Position numbers and translations under genes: made by a program. From Chiridota heheva (lineage: Eukaryota > Echinodermata > Holothuroidea > Apodida > Chiridotidae), in assembly GCA_020152595.1 (NCBI GenBank), contig JAIGNY010004106.1:528501-592500 (forward strand): a stretch of DNA of 64,000 nt. Reading direction: 5' to 3'. Below the pieces are notes generated by a model. The model had not been told where the DNA came from. It did no database searches and worked only from the letters and a program-made list of their open reading frames with translations. Numbering within the stretch: the first letter of the stretch is position 1; each line of letters starts with the position of its first letter. This document shows positions 21,957-33,316 of this stretch, one piece after another.

Positions 21957-24306
21957 CCCTTCCTTACTCTACCACGCGGCGATATAGTTTTTAAACTACC
22001 GTTTTCTAAAAATAAAATTGGGACCTTACCAAAATCCTATAGAGGTGTGAATAGTTTCATTGCTTGGAAAGATCTTTCATAATATTGTATTTTTTGGGGG
22101 AGTCTATACTCACTTTTTTTCAGTAAATTTTGTCCAAACATTTAGAAATTTCACTTTTTGTTTAAAATGTCCCAAAAAAATGCAAATCAAATTTTGCTCA
22201 TACCCAGTCATAATTTTTATTTTATTTCTAAAATATACAAAATGTTGTAAATTTTGGACCCCTATATCGAAATGAAAAGTTTCAAACACCATTCTGTAGC
22301 AAAAACAATGTGCTGTCACATGGATTGCTGCAATAAAAGATATACCCCCTCGATCATTTCTAACAACGTATTAAAGCTACATCACTATTTAGATTAGATT
22401 GGTTATTTTTAGATTTTTTGACATTTACAGTGAGACGGCAGAAGAACGTGCATCACGAATCTTGTTTCAAAGTGAAACTGAGGATGAGAAAGAGACAGAA
22501 GGCTTATCGACAGTGATGGAGATCTTTGAGTACCGGACCCAACACAGAAGAGGCCCAGGGAATATCAGAACAAGATAAAATGGATAGTGTGCTTTTTCAA
22601 ATTTCTGAAATCGTGAGTGCATTTTCAAACTACATGCTTACTAACGTTAGGCCTACGCCTAGGCATAGCTAGTGCGCATCCTTTGCAAAATAAAACACTA
22701 TAATTTAGCTCAGATTATTTATGTGTGAGGATAATAAACAAGTAAATGGGTCACTAAAATCCAACGTGATTAACATGAATTGTCCTTTTTATAGTAGTTT
22801 TGGATGAAACTTTACAGACCAACCCCTAAGTCATAGTGCAACAGTGCCCATATACCTATTTCACGAAATCTCCATTCCATGTTGTGAGGTTGTGGCGCAG
22901 TGGAGTAGGATTACAATTTTAAGGGAAAAGGGTCCCATGTTGGGGGCAAGAGACCCATGTTGGGGGCAAGAGACCCATGTTGGAGGCAAAAAACCCATGT
23001 TGGGGGCAAGAGACCCATGTTGGGGGCAAGAGATTGATGTTGGGGCAAGAGACCCATGTTGTGACAAGAGACCCATGGTGGGGCAAGAGACCCATGTTGA
23101 AAGCAAGAGACCCATGGTGGGGACAAAAGACCCAAGTTGGGGACAAGAGACCCATGTTGGGGGCAACAAACCCATGTTGGGGGCAAGAGACCCATGTTGA
23201 GGGCAAGAGACCCATGTTGGGGGCAAGACACCCATGGTGGGGAAAAGAGACCCATGGTGGGGGCAAGAGATCCATAGTGGGGGAAGAGACCCATGGTGGG
23301 GGCAAGAGACCCATGGTTGGGGCCAAGCAGTCCCAGTTAGGGAAAAATCCTTTTCTTTGAAGCAATTTGGATCCTGGAAGGTGGCCATATTTTGGGGGAT
23401 GGCATTACCTCAGAAAACCCACTTCAACCCCTTACCCTTCTCATGTACTTCCTTGGAAACACTTTAAATTGTATTTCTCATATAAATATTTTCCTGTATT
23501 TGGACAAATTAGTTGACATTTCATATGCGGTATCAATCGTTAGTGAAGGATACCAAGTTTGGCAACGTCAACATAATTACTGATGCTCTGAACTATTTTT
23601 GAGTATCTTTTTACTAAGAATTCCTACTGGAATCAACAGAAGTAAGCTTCTAAAAGACATTCAGCATAACCTGAATAAATAAAAAGTATTTTTAAAGCTT
23701 CCAATGGCTAAAATTAGATCATAAACTGAAGATTTCAAGTCTGCGCATAATAAATGAGGTAAAGTAGCTAATTTGCATAAAATTTGTATTGAAATAATGG
23801 TGCAAACATTTCCTTTTTATATTATATTAGTTTTGTGCATCATAGAAAGAAACAATGTTTGTTTAAGGAAAAGTATAGTGCCAAATTCTATCAGATAGAT
23901 TATTGGCAAAGTCAGGTCAATCTTTAGGTCAAAAAGGTCAATATTTTTTTATTTGACATGAAGTTTTTCCTAGCTCCAAAAATCAAGAGTAGTATCAAAT
24001 GAAAGGTTCTTCTTTTAAAAGGTCCTTCTTTCAACAATTCATAAATTCTATCAATAATTTCTTTGTTTTGGTAGCCACAAGAGAGCAGAATATCACAAAA
24101 ATTACAGGACATCTAATAAACTGAATTAATGACCTCATTTGCATAAATGACCAGAAAACTATACAAACCAATGTAAAGTCCAATGTTTTAGCTTTCATAT
24201 AACATAAACTTGTTACAGTAGAAATGAAATAACTTTGTGAAAAAGCTGCCTTTCCAAAAACTTTCCTAAAATAACACTGTATCTTAAATGCTCTGGTAGA
24301 GTAGAG
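21957..24306. mobile_element. TTAA-bounded piggyBac-like element B (non-autonomous)
   Basis: TTAA (21953-21956) precedes CCCTTCCTTACTCTACCA, and CTCTGGTAGAGTAGAG precedes TTAA (24307-24310). Along its length B is the inverse of element A. For example, 22022-22080 mirrors 13015-13065, and the far end CCAGAGCATTTAAGAT is shared. B differs from A by the insertion or expansion of a 20-bp minisatellite (22925-23330). In plus orientation 22431-22576 has an acceptor-like TTTGACATTTACAG and then an open, acidic stretch (SETEDEKETEGLS). It could be a relic of a transposase N-terminus; this is speculative. Confidence 0.75.
22925..23330 (+). repeat. 20-bp minisatellite inside element B
   Basis: About 20 copies of GTTGGGGGCAAGAGACCCAT with variants (GGTGGGG, deletions of one or two G). 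The equivalent site in element A has a single short stretch (minus strand GGGTCCCATGTTGTTGGAAAG). Four overlapping long frames (118-175 codons) are artefacts of the stop-free repeat. Confidence 0.95.
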
Positions 24307-24310
24307 TTAA

Positions 24311-25470
24311 GCCATCAACATGATTGATTAACAAATATGTGATAAAAACCACCAGCGTACAGCATATATACAGTACAGTACCAGTCTACACACTCTTTAC
24401 ATATACCTTCTGCAACATCCTATTAAGAACCAATATAAAATACTAAACTGCATTGCAAAAACTTTTAATCATTTCAAATAATTTCAGATGCCAAAATTAA
24501 TTAAAATTGCATTGCTTTACACACGGTTGGATGTCAGAAGTACTTTCTCCTCATATACAGTATCTTATTCAAAGCTATGCAAATTTTCAACTAACAAAAC
24601 CATTTGAAGAAGACTACTGTAGGTCATGTTTAAGATTGCTCTCAATGCTCTGCTTTGATAACCCACAGTTGGGCAGTAAAAATATTTGTCATCAATGGTT
24701 AAAGCAAGTTCTTTTTCAAGTTTTGCCATGAGCAGCAACTAATAATTCACACCATAGTTGAGTAAGTTTGGCAGCTTTATTCATTACCCATCCCACTACA
24801 TCAATGGTCTATGGGCAGTGGACAGAGCTGTTTAAAAACATGAAAATAATAATTTAACTACAAATCAATATCTACTATAGATCGACCATGGATAAGACAT
24901 TCAAATTATTTTCATTGACTGAAATATAGAAGTTACATTTCCAGTTAATTGTCTGTTAATATCATATTTCTTCAATATTTTTTTTTCAAACTTTTAAGAC
25001 CATTCAAGTACAGAAGGTATACATATTTTTTGTATCCCCTCCCTCGATCTCATTATGCAACTTGTACACCTTGTCATTGAAACCCCACTAATATGCATAC
25101 ACAGTGAAGTAAAAAGTTCAACTTAAGTGCCATGCAGTATAAACATCTGTATGATTTTTTTCATTCATGTTGGGTTAGGTGAGGGGGGGGGGGGGAGGAC
25201 AATGTAGATATCCATGAACATTGAACGCTATTGTAGGAACATAAATCATCAGTACTATTTCTCTGGTGGTCTAGCATACATACATACAGGTCATATATAC
25301 AGTACAGTAGCTCAGACAGCCCCTCCCCCTTTTGGTATTGACCTCCCTTTGCCCCTAGAACATCAATGATGTAGTAGCTCAATATATGTTTTGGGGTGGG
25401 TATAAGACTGTTTTTGTTACACTGTACATTGGGTGGGCTGGAGCTGTTAGGAAAGGAATACATGTTTGAT
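24311..25470. other. no gene seen
   Basis: AT-rich, with a poly-G run at 25181-25196. About 25358-25392 (GAACATCAATGATGTAGTAGCTCAATATATG) is the inverse of the unit duplicated at 39532-39645. Confidence 0.45.
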
Positions 25471-25499
25471 TAGCAGTGGTGCAACAAAAGGCTGGGCCT

Positions 25500-26345
25500 G
25501 GAAGCGTGGGTGAATCTTACAGGCTCTGGGCAAAATCGATTTGAGTCTAGCCCTGAACAATGACACTGCAATATCTTTGTTATGGGATCCAAAATGCCAG
25601 GGAAGGAACTTGGGGCAAGGGGGAGGGAGCAGAAAATCAAGTTCAAGGGCACTTTTTTAACAGAGGGGCACTTGAGGGGCACTTTTTATTAAAAAAAAGA
25701 GGCACTCTTGTCAAGTTTTCCAAAATGTGGAATCAGCGTGCCCCCTGCTTGTGGTTTCCTTACATATGGTTTGAGCATAGGTGGGATTACTTCCCCACCC
25801 TCACTTTTTGTCCAAAATGGGTACTTTTGTATGGTAATGTGATGTATCTTAGCGTGATTTTGTGATCCACCATCCCCGCCCCCCGGACCCCCCACACACA
25901 CACACTTTTGACTTAAATTCCACCTAAGGGGTTTGATATTGGGGAGCCAGGACCACTGTTGACAATTACCCATCGGGCGAATAGGTAAAAGGCTTCTTTT
26001 GAAAATTGCTGCTTAGAAAATAATTGGGGCATTGCCCTCCCACTGTGGCCATCAGTGTCGGTGCCCCTAGTAATATGCTTTAATCGTGTCAAATGAATAC
26101 TAAATGTATGTGACTAAATGTATGTGACAACCTCTATGTATTATGTAGTATTTGTGGAGGGAGTGTATTTCTATTTGTTTTCAACCTTCAATAATGACCT
26201 ACATTACAATGATTTATTATAAGTTTTAAAAGGGTGCCTGCTGACCAATCCGCCCTCAACTATCAAAAGGGCACCTCCTGCCCCTGTCTGCACATTTTTA
26301 AAAGGGCACCTTCTGTCACCTTACTCTAAGGCCAGGGGCAAGCCA
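25500..26345. repeat. GGGGCAC-rich interspersed repeat
   Basis: A stretch dense in AGGGGCACTTTTT / AAAAGGGCACC words at both ends (25650-25710 and 26230-26320) and CCCC-rich words within. This suggests one repeat element whose boundaries I cannot fix. There is no coding evidence. Confidence 0.35.
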
Positions 26346-27199
26346 CCCCCACCCCCTTCCATTTGCCACCATGGTTGTGACATTGCTGCAGAGGCCAATA
26401 TCTCTATGCCCCCAGGACTTTATCTGACCCACTGCGTATTGGAGCTTTGGAGCTTTAATATCGTTTGAATATGTGAAAACTGTTTTTACAAGTACGCCTA
26501 AAGCAATATGATGCAAATTTTATTAACAATGTTTGCTTTTGAGTGAAATTGAAATCATACACAGACATATACTAACAGCAAATACTGTTGTATAAAATCA
26601 AGATGGATTTTACATACTTGCAGGAAGACATTATTTGACTATGGCATATTTTCCTTATATCGCTAATATATTAGCCATTCTGAACAAATAACTAATTATC
26701 GCAATTAATGAATCACAATTAATCAATAATAGTATCCTACAAATACTGTACACTTTAGAGGCAATTATTATACCAAAAAAAAAGTAAAAAATATTTTTAA
26801 AATTTCTTTTGACATACTCTTCATATAAGACTTACTCGACCCCTGAACCACTCCTTTAAGATTACCCATCGTGACCCAGTGATTTTATGCATCAGTTATT
26901 TGTCTTTCATCATCTGCATGCAAACAATAAACTTTTGGTGAACAGGGGGTTATTTGTGCCAAGTCATGTGTGATGTGAAAGGACTCATGTGGATTTTGAA
27001 AGGATGCCTACAGTATTCAGGCTATTGAGGATAGCCTATTCATGAAATTTTAGCCATTCTTGAACATTTAATAGTTTTAAAACACAATTTATAGCCTAAA
27101 CAGGCTACATGTATTAACTACAAGTGTTATACCCCAATTTAGCTATGCTGTGGGTGGGACAGATCCCAAATGGGATATTAAGCTCAAGTAGTGCATGTG
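26346..27199. other. no gene seen
   Basis: No accepted features. A donor-like GA|GTAAGT at about 26834 on the minus strand has a stop immediately upstream in the only candidate frame. Confidence 0.4.
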
Positions 27200-27219
27200 T
27201 CAGACTGTATTTTAAGGCT

Positions 27220-28170
27220 CGAATCAATGAAAGCAGAGTTTTCTTTTCATAGGAGATAATTTATTTATTTCAAGGGTATTTCCCCAGCCAATGTTATTAT
27301 GTGCGTTAAATTCATTCAGATTGCACCAAGCGAAATCCAATTATTTAGAGACATTTTAAGGGAATTATGGAATGCAAAATTTGTTAAAACTTTGCACCAA
27401 TATGGACTGTTATTGCATCAACATATCATATCGATCTATTTAAAGGAGACATAAAGTCTGATACAATTATTATTTCATATGATAGAGGATACAAATCTCA
27501 ACCATCTACCAAAAACAGCAAGTCAAAATCTTATTTCTATCTCAAGTTATTCATGCTTGAAGTTGATACATAGAGGCTGCCATTTTGTTCAATTCTATAT
27601 TGAAATATTGTGCATGATGACATAATTTCCCTAATAGAACATAAGGAATTTAAAGTATTTCATTCAAATGTGATTAAAGTTTTTATTCCAAAATATGACA
27701 CAAAGTTTTAACAGAATGTTTTGTTAATTTCATGTGTACACAAAATATTCCTTGACCCTCACAGAAGAAAAACAATTTCCCATAACCTAGAAATCTTGAG
27801 GTAGATGATAAAGAAATACAAAGTATTCCAACATTCTGCTGGGCTGATGACATTATATTCTGCATGTTTTGAAATCAAAATGGCAGCTCCCCATAGTACT
27901 ATTTAGTAGTAGAATTAAAGTTTTTAATCATTATAAAAATTGTGTTAGATTGTTTAAGGGGGTACAAAACTTGGTCAGAAAATAAGGATTATGTCAGACG
28001 TTGTCTCCTTTAAGGCAAACACAGCAAAATATCCACCAAAAAAAAAAAAAAAAAGCTTAGGATATGTATGATAAACGCTACAAAAATCCGAACGTATCCG
28101 AGCTAGAGCCTGGGTATTCAGTTAGACATCGCTTAAGCTCAAATCCCTTAAAGAGATGGGATGTTGAGCT
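27220..28170 (-). repeat. interspersed repeat, interrupted copy
   Basis: The reverse complement of 57280-57650. The outer parts match (CCAATGTTATTAT, TTATTGCATCAACATATC, ACACAGCAAAATATCC, AAATCCGAACGTATCCG). The middle 0.57 kb, a MITE, is absent from the other copy. Confidence 0.75.
27444..28009. mobile_element. TTAA-flanked MITE with AGGAGACA termini
   Basis: A 566-bp element. TTAA at 27440-27443 and 28010-28013 flanks inverted ends AGGAGACATAAAGTCTGA (left) and AGGAGACAACGTCTGA (right, reverse complement). The paralogous sequence near 57430-57450 lacks it, which gives an empty site. It has no coding capacity. TSD could be read as TTAA or TA. Confidence 0.75.
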
Positions 28171-28389
28171 AAAAACTACATACACACTGACAAAACATGA
28201 TCCTCAACACTAAAAGGTTCATATTGAACAGGTATCTTTATATAGCTTATAACTTACAGTATCTCACTTATCTGAGCTGGGAAAGTCATAGTCTGGTTAC
28301 ACAGGATCTGCTTCATATCCAATTAGAAAAGGATCAAGTTTATTTATATACAGTGCATCTATAAAAAGTAGTTTCTTGCACTTTCAACA

Positions 28390-28460
28390 GGTATGAGTTG
28401 CTGGGTAAACTTTATTTCAACTGGGTACATTTAATTATTCCTAATCTACATTTATTATTA

Positions 28461-28497
<37 letters not shown>

Positions 28498-28745
28498 TAA
28501 GATTTAATTAAAACTACTGACAGTGCTGGAGTTGCGTATTACTGACAGAAGTGCGTTCCAGTTTTGGGGGCATAAGCACAGAAAGCTCTATCGCCGAAGG
28601 ACTTACAGCATATATGAGGGTATTTATAATCAAATTATCATCCGAACGTAAAAAATTGCCCACTGCACGTGGTTTTAGCAGGTCCTTCATGTATGATGGT
28701 GCAGTTCCATGTAGTGCCTTGTAAGTAATAAAATCTTAAAGTCAA
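28390..28745 (-). pseudogene. LINE 3' end (RT C-terminal region) with ATT tail
   Basis: Minus-strand translation of 28560-28745 reads KRIDFKILLLTYKALHGTAP, then SYMKDLLKPRAVGNF, LRSDDNLI, and SAIELSVLMPPKLERTSV, the last a decayed form of the usual GDRAFSxxAPKLWN. This is the C-terminal end of a CR1/L2-type reverse transcriptase. Downstream on that strand a (TAA)n run (28452-28497 on plus, ATT repeats) gives the microsatellite tail typical of L2 elements. It is 5'-truncated at about 28745. Confidence 0.8.
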
Positions 28746-29092
28746 TTCGTTTACTACATACAGTACTGTATCAGTCATTAAAAATCAAGACTAGGTATTT
28801 TCTAAAAAGAGATGTAATTAAATAGAGATACTATAAGATTAACATCCCAAAGCTCTTTGTTTAAATCATTGAAAGAATTTTTGCAGGAGTTAACTGACTG
28901 ACAAGTGAGTTTTTTTCTAAATTCATGAAAGTTGTAATAAACTGTGGCATCCAGTTGTAACTGGGTTTTTTTTCACAGTTACAGAGTAACTCGTATTAGG
29001 ATTTTGAGCACCCACATTTAGTAACACTGCATGCAAGACATGTATAGTAAAATATTCTGGGGTTCCTAGAAAAATATGCCCTTACTTTTGGG
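28746..29092. other. no gene seen
   Basis: AT-rich sequence with no accepted feature. Confidence 0.4.
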
Positions 29093-29530
29093 TTTTCATT
29101 ACATTTTGGGGTTTCATTACATTTTTGGGTTTTCATTACATTTTGGGGGTTGGGATTTTCATTATATTTTGGGGTTTTTATTACATTTTGGGGGTTTCTT
29201 TTATATTGGGGTTATCATTACATGTTGGGGTTTTTATTACATTTTGGGGCTTTCATTACATTTTGGGGCTTTCATTACATTTTGGGGTTTTAACTACATT
29301 TTGGGGTTTCCATTACATTTTGGGGTTTTCATTACATTTTGGGGTTTTCATTACATTTTGGGGCTTTAATTACATTTTGGGGTTTTCATTACATTTTGGG
29401 GTTTTCATTACCTTTGGGGTTTCATTACATTTTGGGGGTTTTATTTTATTTGGGGGTTTTCATTACATTTGGGGGTTTTCAATACAATTTGGGGTTTTCA
29501 TTACATTTTGAGGTTTTTATTACATTTTGG
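29093..29530 (+). repeat. 19-bp minisatellite, TTTTCATTACATTTTGGGG
   Basis: About 22 copies of a 19-bp unit with single-base variants. The long plus-strand frames with FHYILG repeats come from the array. Confidence 0.95.
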
Positions 29531-30132
29531 GCCTCTCTGTTTTCCATAAACTCTTAATGAGTAAAGACATCAAAGTCTTCAATACACAGTAGTGCTTAAA
29601 CTCATTCCCTAGGTTAATATTTTCCATACTTTTAACTTTCCAAAGACAATAAATGTAGAGAAAGACTGTACACAATAGTAGAAATCACAATATTGATTTT
29701 TTTTTGTAGTTAAAAGTACACTTTAACTGTGTCACAAAGCATTCATGATAATAAAAAGAAAAGCTAATATCATAACAGACTTAAATTCTTCAAATAAAGA
29801 AGTTGGTTATAACACATTTTTTTCAGTACAGTAATTACGATTTTAAATAAGTGCTACATGCAAATTATTCACCTTGCTTAAAATATGTTTTTCCCAACCT
29901 CTAGCATTACAATTCAATACAATACAGTAGTTGTGTGGTAGGTATTAGGGAAGTACAGGATACACAAAAGTTGTAATATTCTGCATTAATTCATTTGCTG
30001 CAATTCTTGTATATCACACCACACTGAACATCTTTTTCACTCTCAAAGAAACCATCTTTATATGGTTGTACAGTGGGCTCCATCATACTAAACCATACAG
30101 AGCATTCAAGCAATAGATAAACCATTGGTCTA

Positions 30133-30532
30133 CTATTGATTTCTTCTTCCCAGCAACAATACAAAGTGTTCAGTTGTTAAGTCTCTAATTCTTTTCAAGG
30201 ATGAAGATAGCAATTGTATTCCATCTTCATTCTTTAAGGTAATTTGACAGTAGTAATTTACCAGCACTGAAAGTGGCAGTGTTGATGGGATACTGTACAG
30301 TGAATGAATGGCATTCTTTCCTTTCATAAATCTTATGTAGAAATTGTGATTGCATGTTAAGCACTGGATACTGATTCTAGTTACATGAGACTGGAGAATT
30401 CTGAGTTGTTTCAACACTTTGGCAAATCCAACAATGGGGTTAATACTGTACTGTTCCATCAAACACTCCCACATGCAAGGAACACTTTTACCACAAATTT
30501 CAATTTTACTTGAGATTTTTTTTTTATCTCTT
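30133..30532 (-). CDS. possible coding exon, unidentified
   Basis: The minus strand is open for about 130 codons to a TGA (30133-30135). The segment includes KSVPCMWECLMEQYSINPI, VLKQLRILQSHVTRI, IPSTLPLSVLVNYY and SSLKRIRDLTTEHFVLLL. The residue mix looks protein-like rather than repeat-derived. A second frame at 30602-30720 (WNGKIIMEFKFTIRNQYLK) ends near a donor-like GTA|GTAAGT at 30598, and its phase fits entry at 30517. However, the would-be acceptor (AATCTCAAG) has a purine-rich lead with ten A residues, so splicing is doubtful. No family is recognised. It may be a terminal exon or a decayed gene fragment interrupted by the adjacent LTR element. Confidence 0.3.
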
Positions 30533-30736
30533 TCTTATCTTCATCATTCTCAAATATCTAAATGGCTAATTAAAGTCAACATTTATATGTGACACTTACT
30601 ACAAGCAAAGCCCTAGGAATAAAACATGGTACACTGAGTACACACTTTTTAAGTATTGATTTCTGATGGTGAATTTGAATTCCATAATTATTTTTCCATT
30701 CCAGTCAGAATCAGAATCAGTTATAATACTGTAATG

Positions 30737-31020
30737 TGCCGGTCTTATCATACAGGTTTGAATAATTACACACAACTCTTTCAATTGAAATAATGCTGCT
30801 TTATTTTCCCAACAGCAACTCAAAACTAAAACTAACTCATAAAATTGAATAGAATATGGCCGGGTGGATAAATTAAGACCTCTAATTCCCAAGGAGTGCA
30901 GTCCATCAACTCAAAAGTGCAAAGTCCTAGCCACATAAACTATTAGTCTATGATGGCTAGGCTTACTGTAGCACCACCTCAATGTCAACTTGCGCTTGTC
31001 AGGAGTATTCGGTCTGACAA
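30737..31020 (-). repeat. 3' LTR (conserved part)
   Basis: Shares with 36312-36605 the words CCGGTCTTATC, CATAAAATTGA, AGGAGTGCAGTCCA, AAAAGTGCAAAGT, CTAGCCACATA and GATGGCTAGGCT. Beyond 31020 the two copies lose similarity. A purine tract on the minus strand (31714-31731, AGAAGAAAAAAAAGGGAA) could be the polypurine tract, which would make the LTR about 980 bp. Confidence 0.75.
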
Positions 31021-32506
31021 CTTTACTAAACCAGCCATAAACAGAAACTGACCGCTTCTAGTTCTACAAATATACAAGCATAGCTCTTACATTAGCAATG
31101 GGCAATGCCCTATAAGAGAGGTCATGTGGTCACCCTCAGCCAATGTGAAAGTCAAGTATAACTTCTGGTTAGCCCAGACACTTATTAGCATATTTGTCAA
31201 ACTACTGATTTGCATAACTCACTGGCAGTAAACAACTTAAGATTCAACAGACAATAGGTCTGTCCAGAGTGAGGAATGCCAGGCTGGAAATAGCACTAAG
31301 CTTGATTATTCCAAGGAATCTCACTCCTACAGTAGCCACTGTAGGTTACAAGCAGTCAAGTACACAGAGAAGGCACTGAACTGCCCATCATGGCGGTGTA
31401 CTGAAGGAAAAAGTTGGGGTAAGAGTAACATTAAATTGACAACCATTTCACTACCTTCCCTCTCATGAGTTATGTTCCTACATAATGGACAAAAGTACCC
31501 ATACAGCAATCAACTGCCCCTCTACTTATTGGATACCAAGGACTATAATTTCTTACACTAAAATAGATGAAAAGTAAATACATTACCTTACATCTAATAT
31601 CCGATCACAAAAATAACAGATAATAGCAAATACACACAAATCACGTACTTTACGAACATAAATAATCCACTGAGTTCATCACAGAAAAAAGTTAATAACT
31701 AAACAGCAGAATATTCCCTTTTTTTTCTTCTAATGACAGTCTCGGCAGAAAAACCAAAATCATTCTCACAAGAAAATTACATCCTCAGTTCTGATAGCTG
31801 GTTTCTTCAAACTTTGTTGTTGGAAGGCCCCTGCAAATCTGTGAGGATACTGTGACTGCATTGTGGAAAAGTGTGGTGCTCCTGGGGGTAAAATTCCACA
31901 TATTTATTAGGCATATTTTCCCTCACCAGAGGTGAGTAACTCCCATGGACATTAATACTCAAAGCTTACTGGTGACAGCACGGTGGTGGTTTCCCTGACG
32001 GTTTCGCTGCATTCCTCGTGACTGAGGGTCCACCTCTATTTAAAGGACTAAGTCACTTTCCTTGCAGTCTGAGATGCAACCGATGATTTTCCCATGGATG
32101 TTTGCACCGCCTAGTCTCCCTTACAAGGAAAGGGGCCTGGCAAATCTGTCATCAGAAGGCATAGCCGCCCCCTTCACTGGGGTCCTTAGACGTACCTGTG
32201 TTCCCCCCCCCCCTTACTATATTTCTTCCTCGGCAGGTATGAAGACATTGTCAGCTTCATCGTCTCTAACAGCCTCTTGTATCACAGAACAGGGGTACCG
32301 TTGGGACCCTCCTTCTGCAATGCTGACTGGGGTGGCGTCTCATTGCATTTACTTTCTCGCCGTGGGGTAAGGAGGTCCAATTGGGACTTATCTTCCCCAC
32401 CGTTGGAACGAACGTTCTGGGGAAAAGCTTCCTCCAAGTCCAACCCTAATCCGCTCGCATACAGCTCAAAGGCATCTGGCACCGGTGGTGCTGTGACCCC
32501 CTGGGG

Positions 32507-32683
32507 GCATTGGGGACATCTCTCAATGCATTTTTTCCACAAGTCTTGCACAAAGAAGTGGCTAAAGCAGTGTTGGCATGTATACATGTACATCTTATGA
32601 TAGAGGGCTGGGCAACTTTCATCCCGGTGATATTTGAGGTATGTAACCTTCAAAAATGATTACTGACAGTCCTCACACTGATA
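32507..32683 (-). pseudogene. two tandem C2H2-like zinc fingers, LTR element 3' region
   Basis: Minus-strand frame. Finger 1 reads YQCEDCQ, a TAA stop at 32660-32662, then SFLKVTYLKYHRDESC: C-x2-C-x3-F-x5-L-x2-H-x4-C. Finger 2 reads YTCQHCFSHFFVQDLWKKC and then IERC: C-x2-C-x3-F-x5-W-x2-C-x3-C, the C2H2 spacing with both histidines replaced by cysteine. A linker of about 11 residues separates them. The open frame continues downstream to about 32282. The position is between RT and the 3' LTR. It may be an accessory domain of this retroelement family or a captured host exon; DNA or RNA binding is only inferred from the fold. Confidence 0.55.
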
Positions 32684-33316
32684 AGGTATGGTACGAATCA
32701 TTTTATAGAAATTTGAGCCATTTTCTGCTGCTATCAAAGACAAAAGTGAAGATTTATTTGGTGTAACCGAGAGCGAAGTGCAGATTTTGTTTTCCTTTTC
32801 TTTAGTAGGAGAATAGAACTTGCCGAGTAATAACCATAATCTTGAATAACAACTCTTAAGTAATCTACCTCTTGACTACTCAACCCCATCAAAACAGGCA
32901 ATCCCTTTTGTCTCACAACACATGCGGCCAGCATTAACACACGGGGGTCCGCAATATCCAGCTATGGTGAATAACGTGCTGGTTAACTTATTCTCCTTCC
33001 CTGTCTACTGCATATGGGAGAAGGGGGTATGACTGCAGTTTCATCTGGTATCTTGTTGGGTTTCTGTTAAAACCAGTGTCTGATTCCTCTGAAATTGTGA
33101 TGCTTGCTCATGCCTGGAGGGACCAAAATCTTCTACATACCTTGTTCATTGATTTCGGCTTCCCCGTTACTCACCTCAGCACTCTTGGGTCAGTTACCCT
33201 GCAACCCTTTGGGTGGAGTTTTCTCAGGGGTGCTATATCCACTATTGTCGGGATCGGTTTGAATTGCTACCTCACAATTCCCGACTAGTACATTTTTGTT
33301 CCTCTCTTCTTTGGTT

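Noticed and set aside
22861-23388. 175-codon and other long frames (W-V-S-C-P-Q-H-G-S-L repeats)
   Set aside because: Direct translation of the 20-bp array in element B; length comes from the lack of stops in the unit.
31900-33190. Integrase or RNase H of the LTR element
   Set aside because: I searched for H-H-C-C and D-D-35-E patterns and TDAS-type RNase H motifs on the minus strand by eye and saw none.
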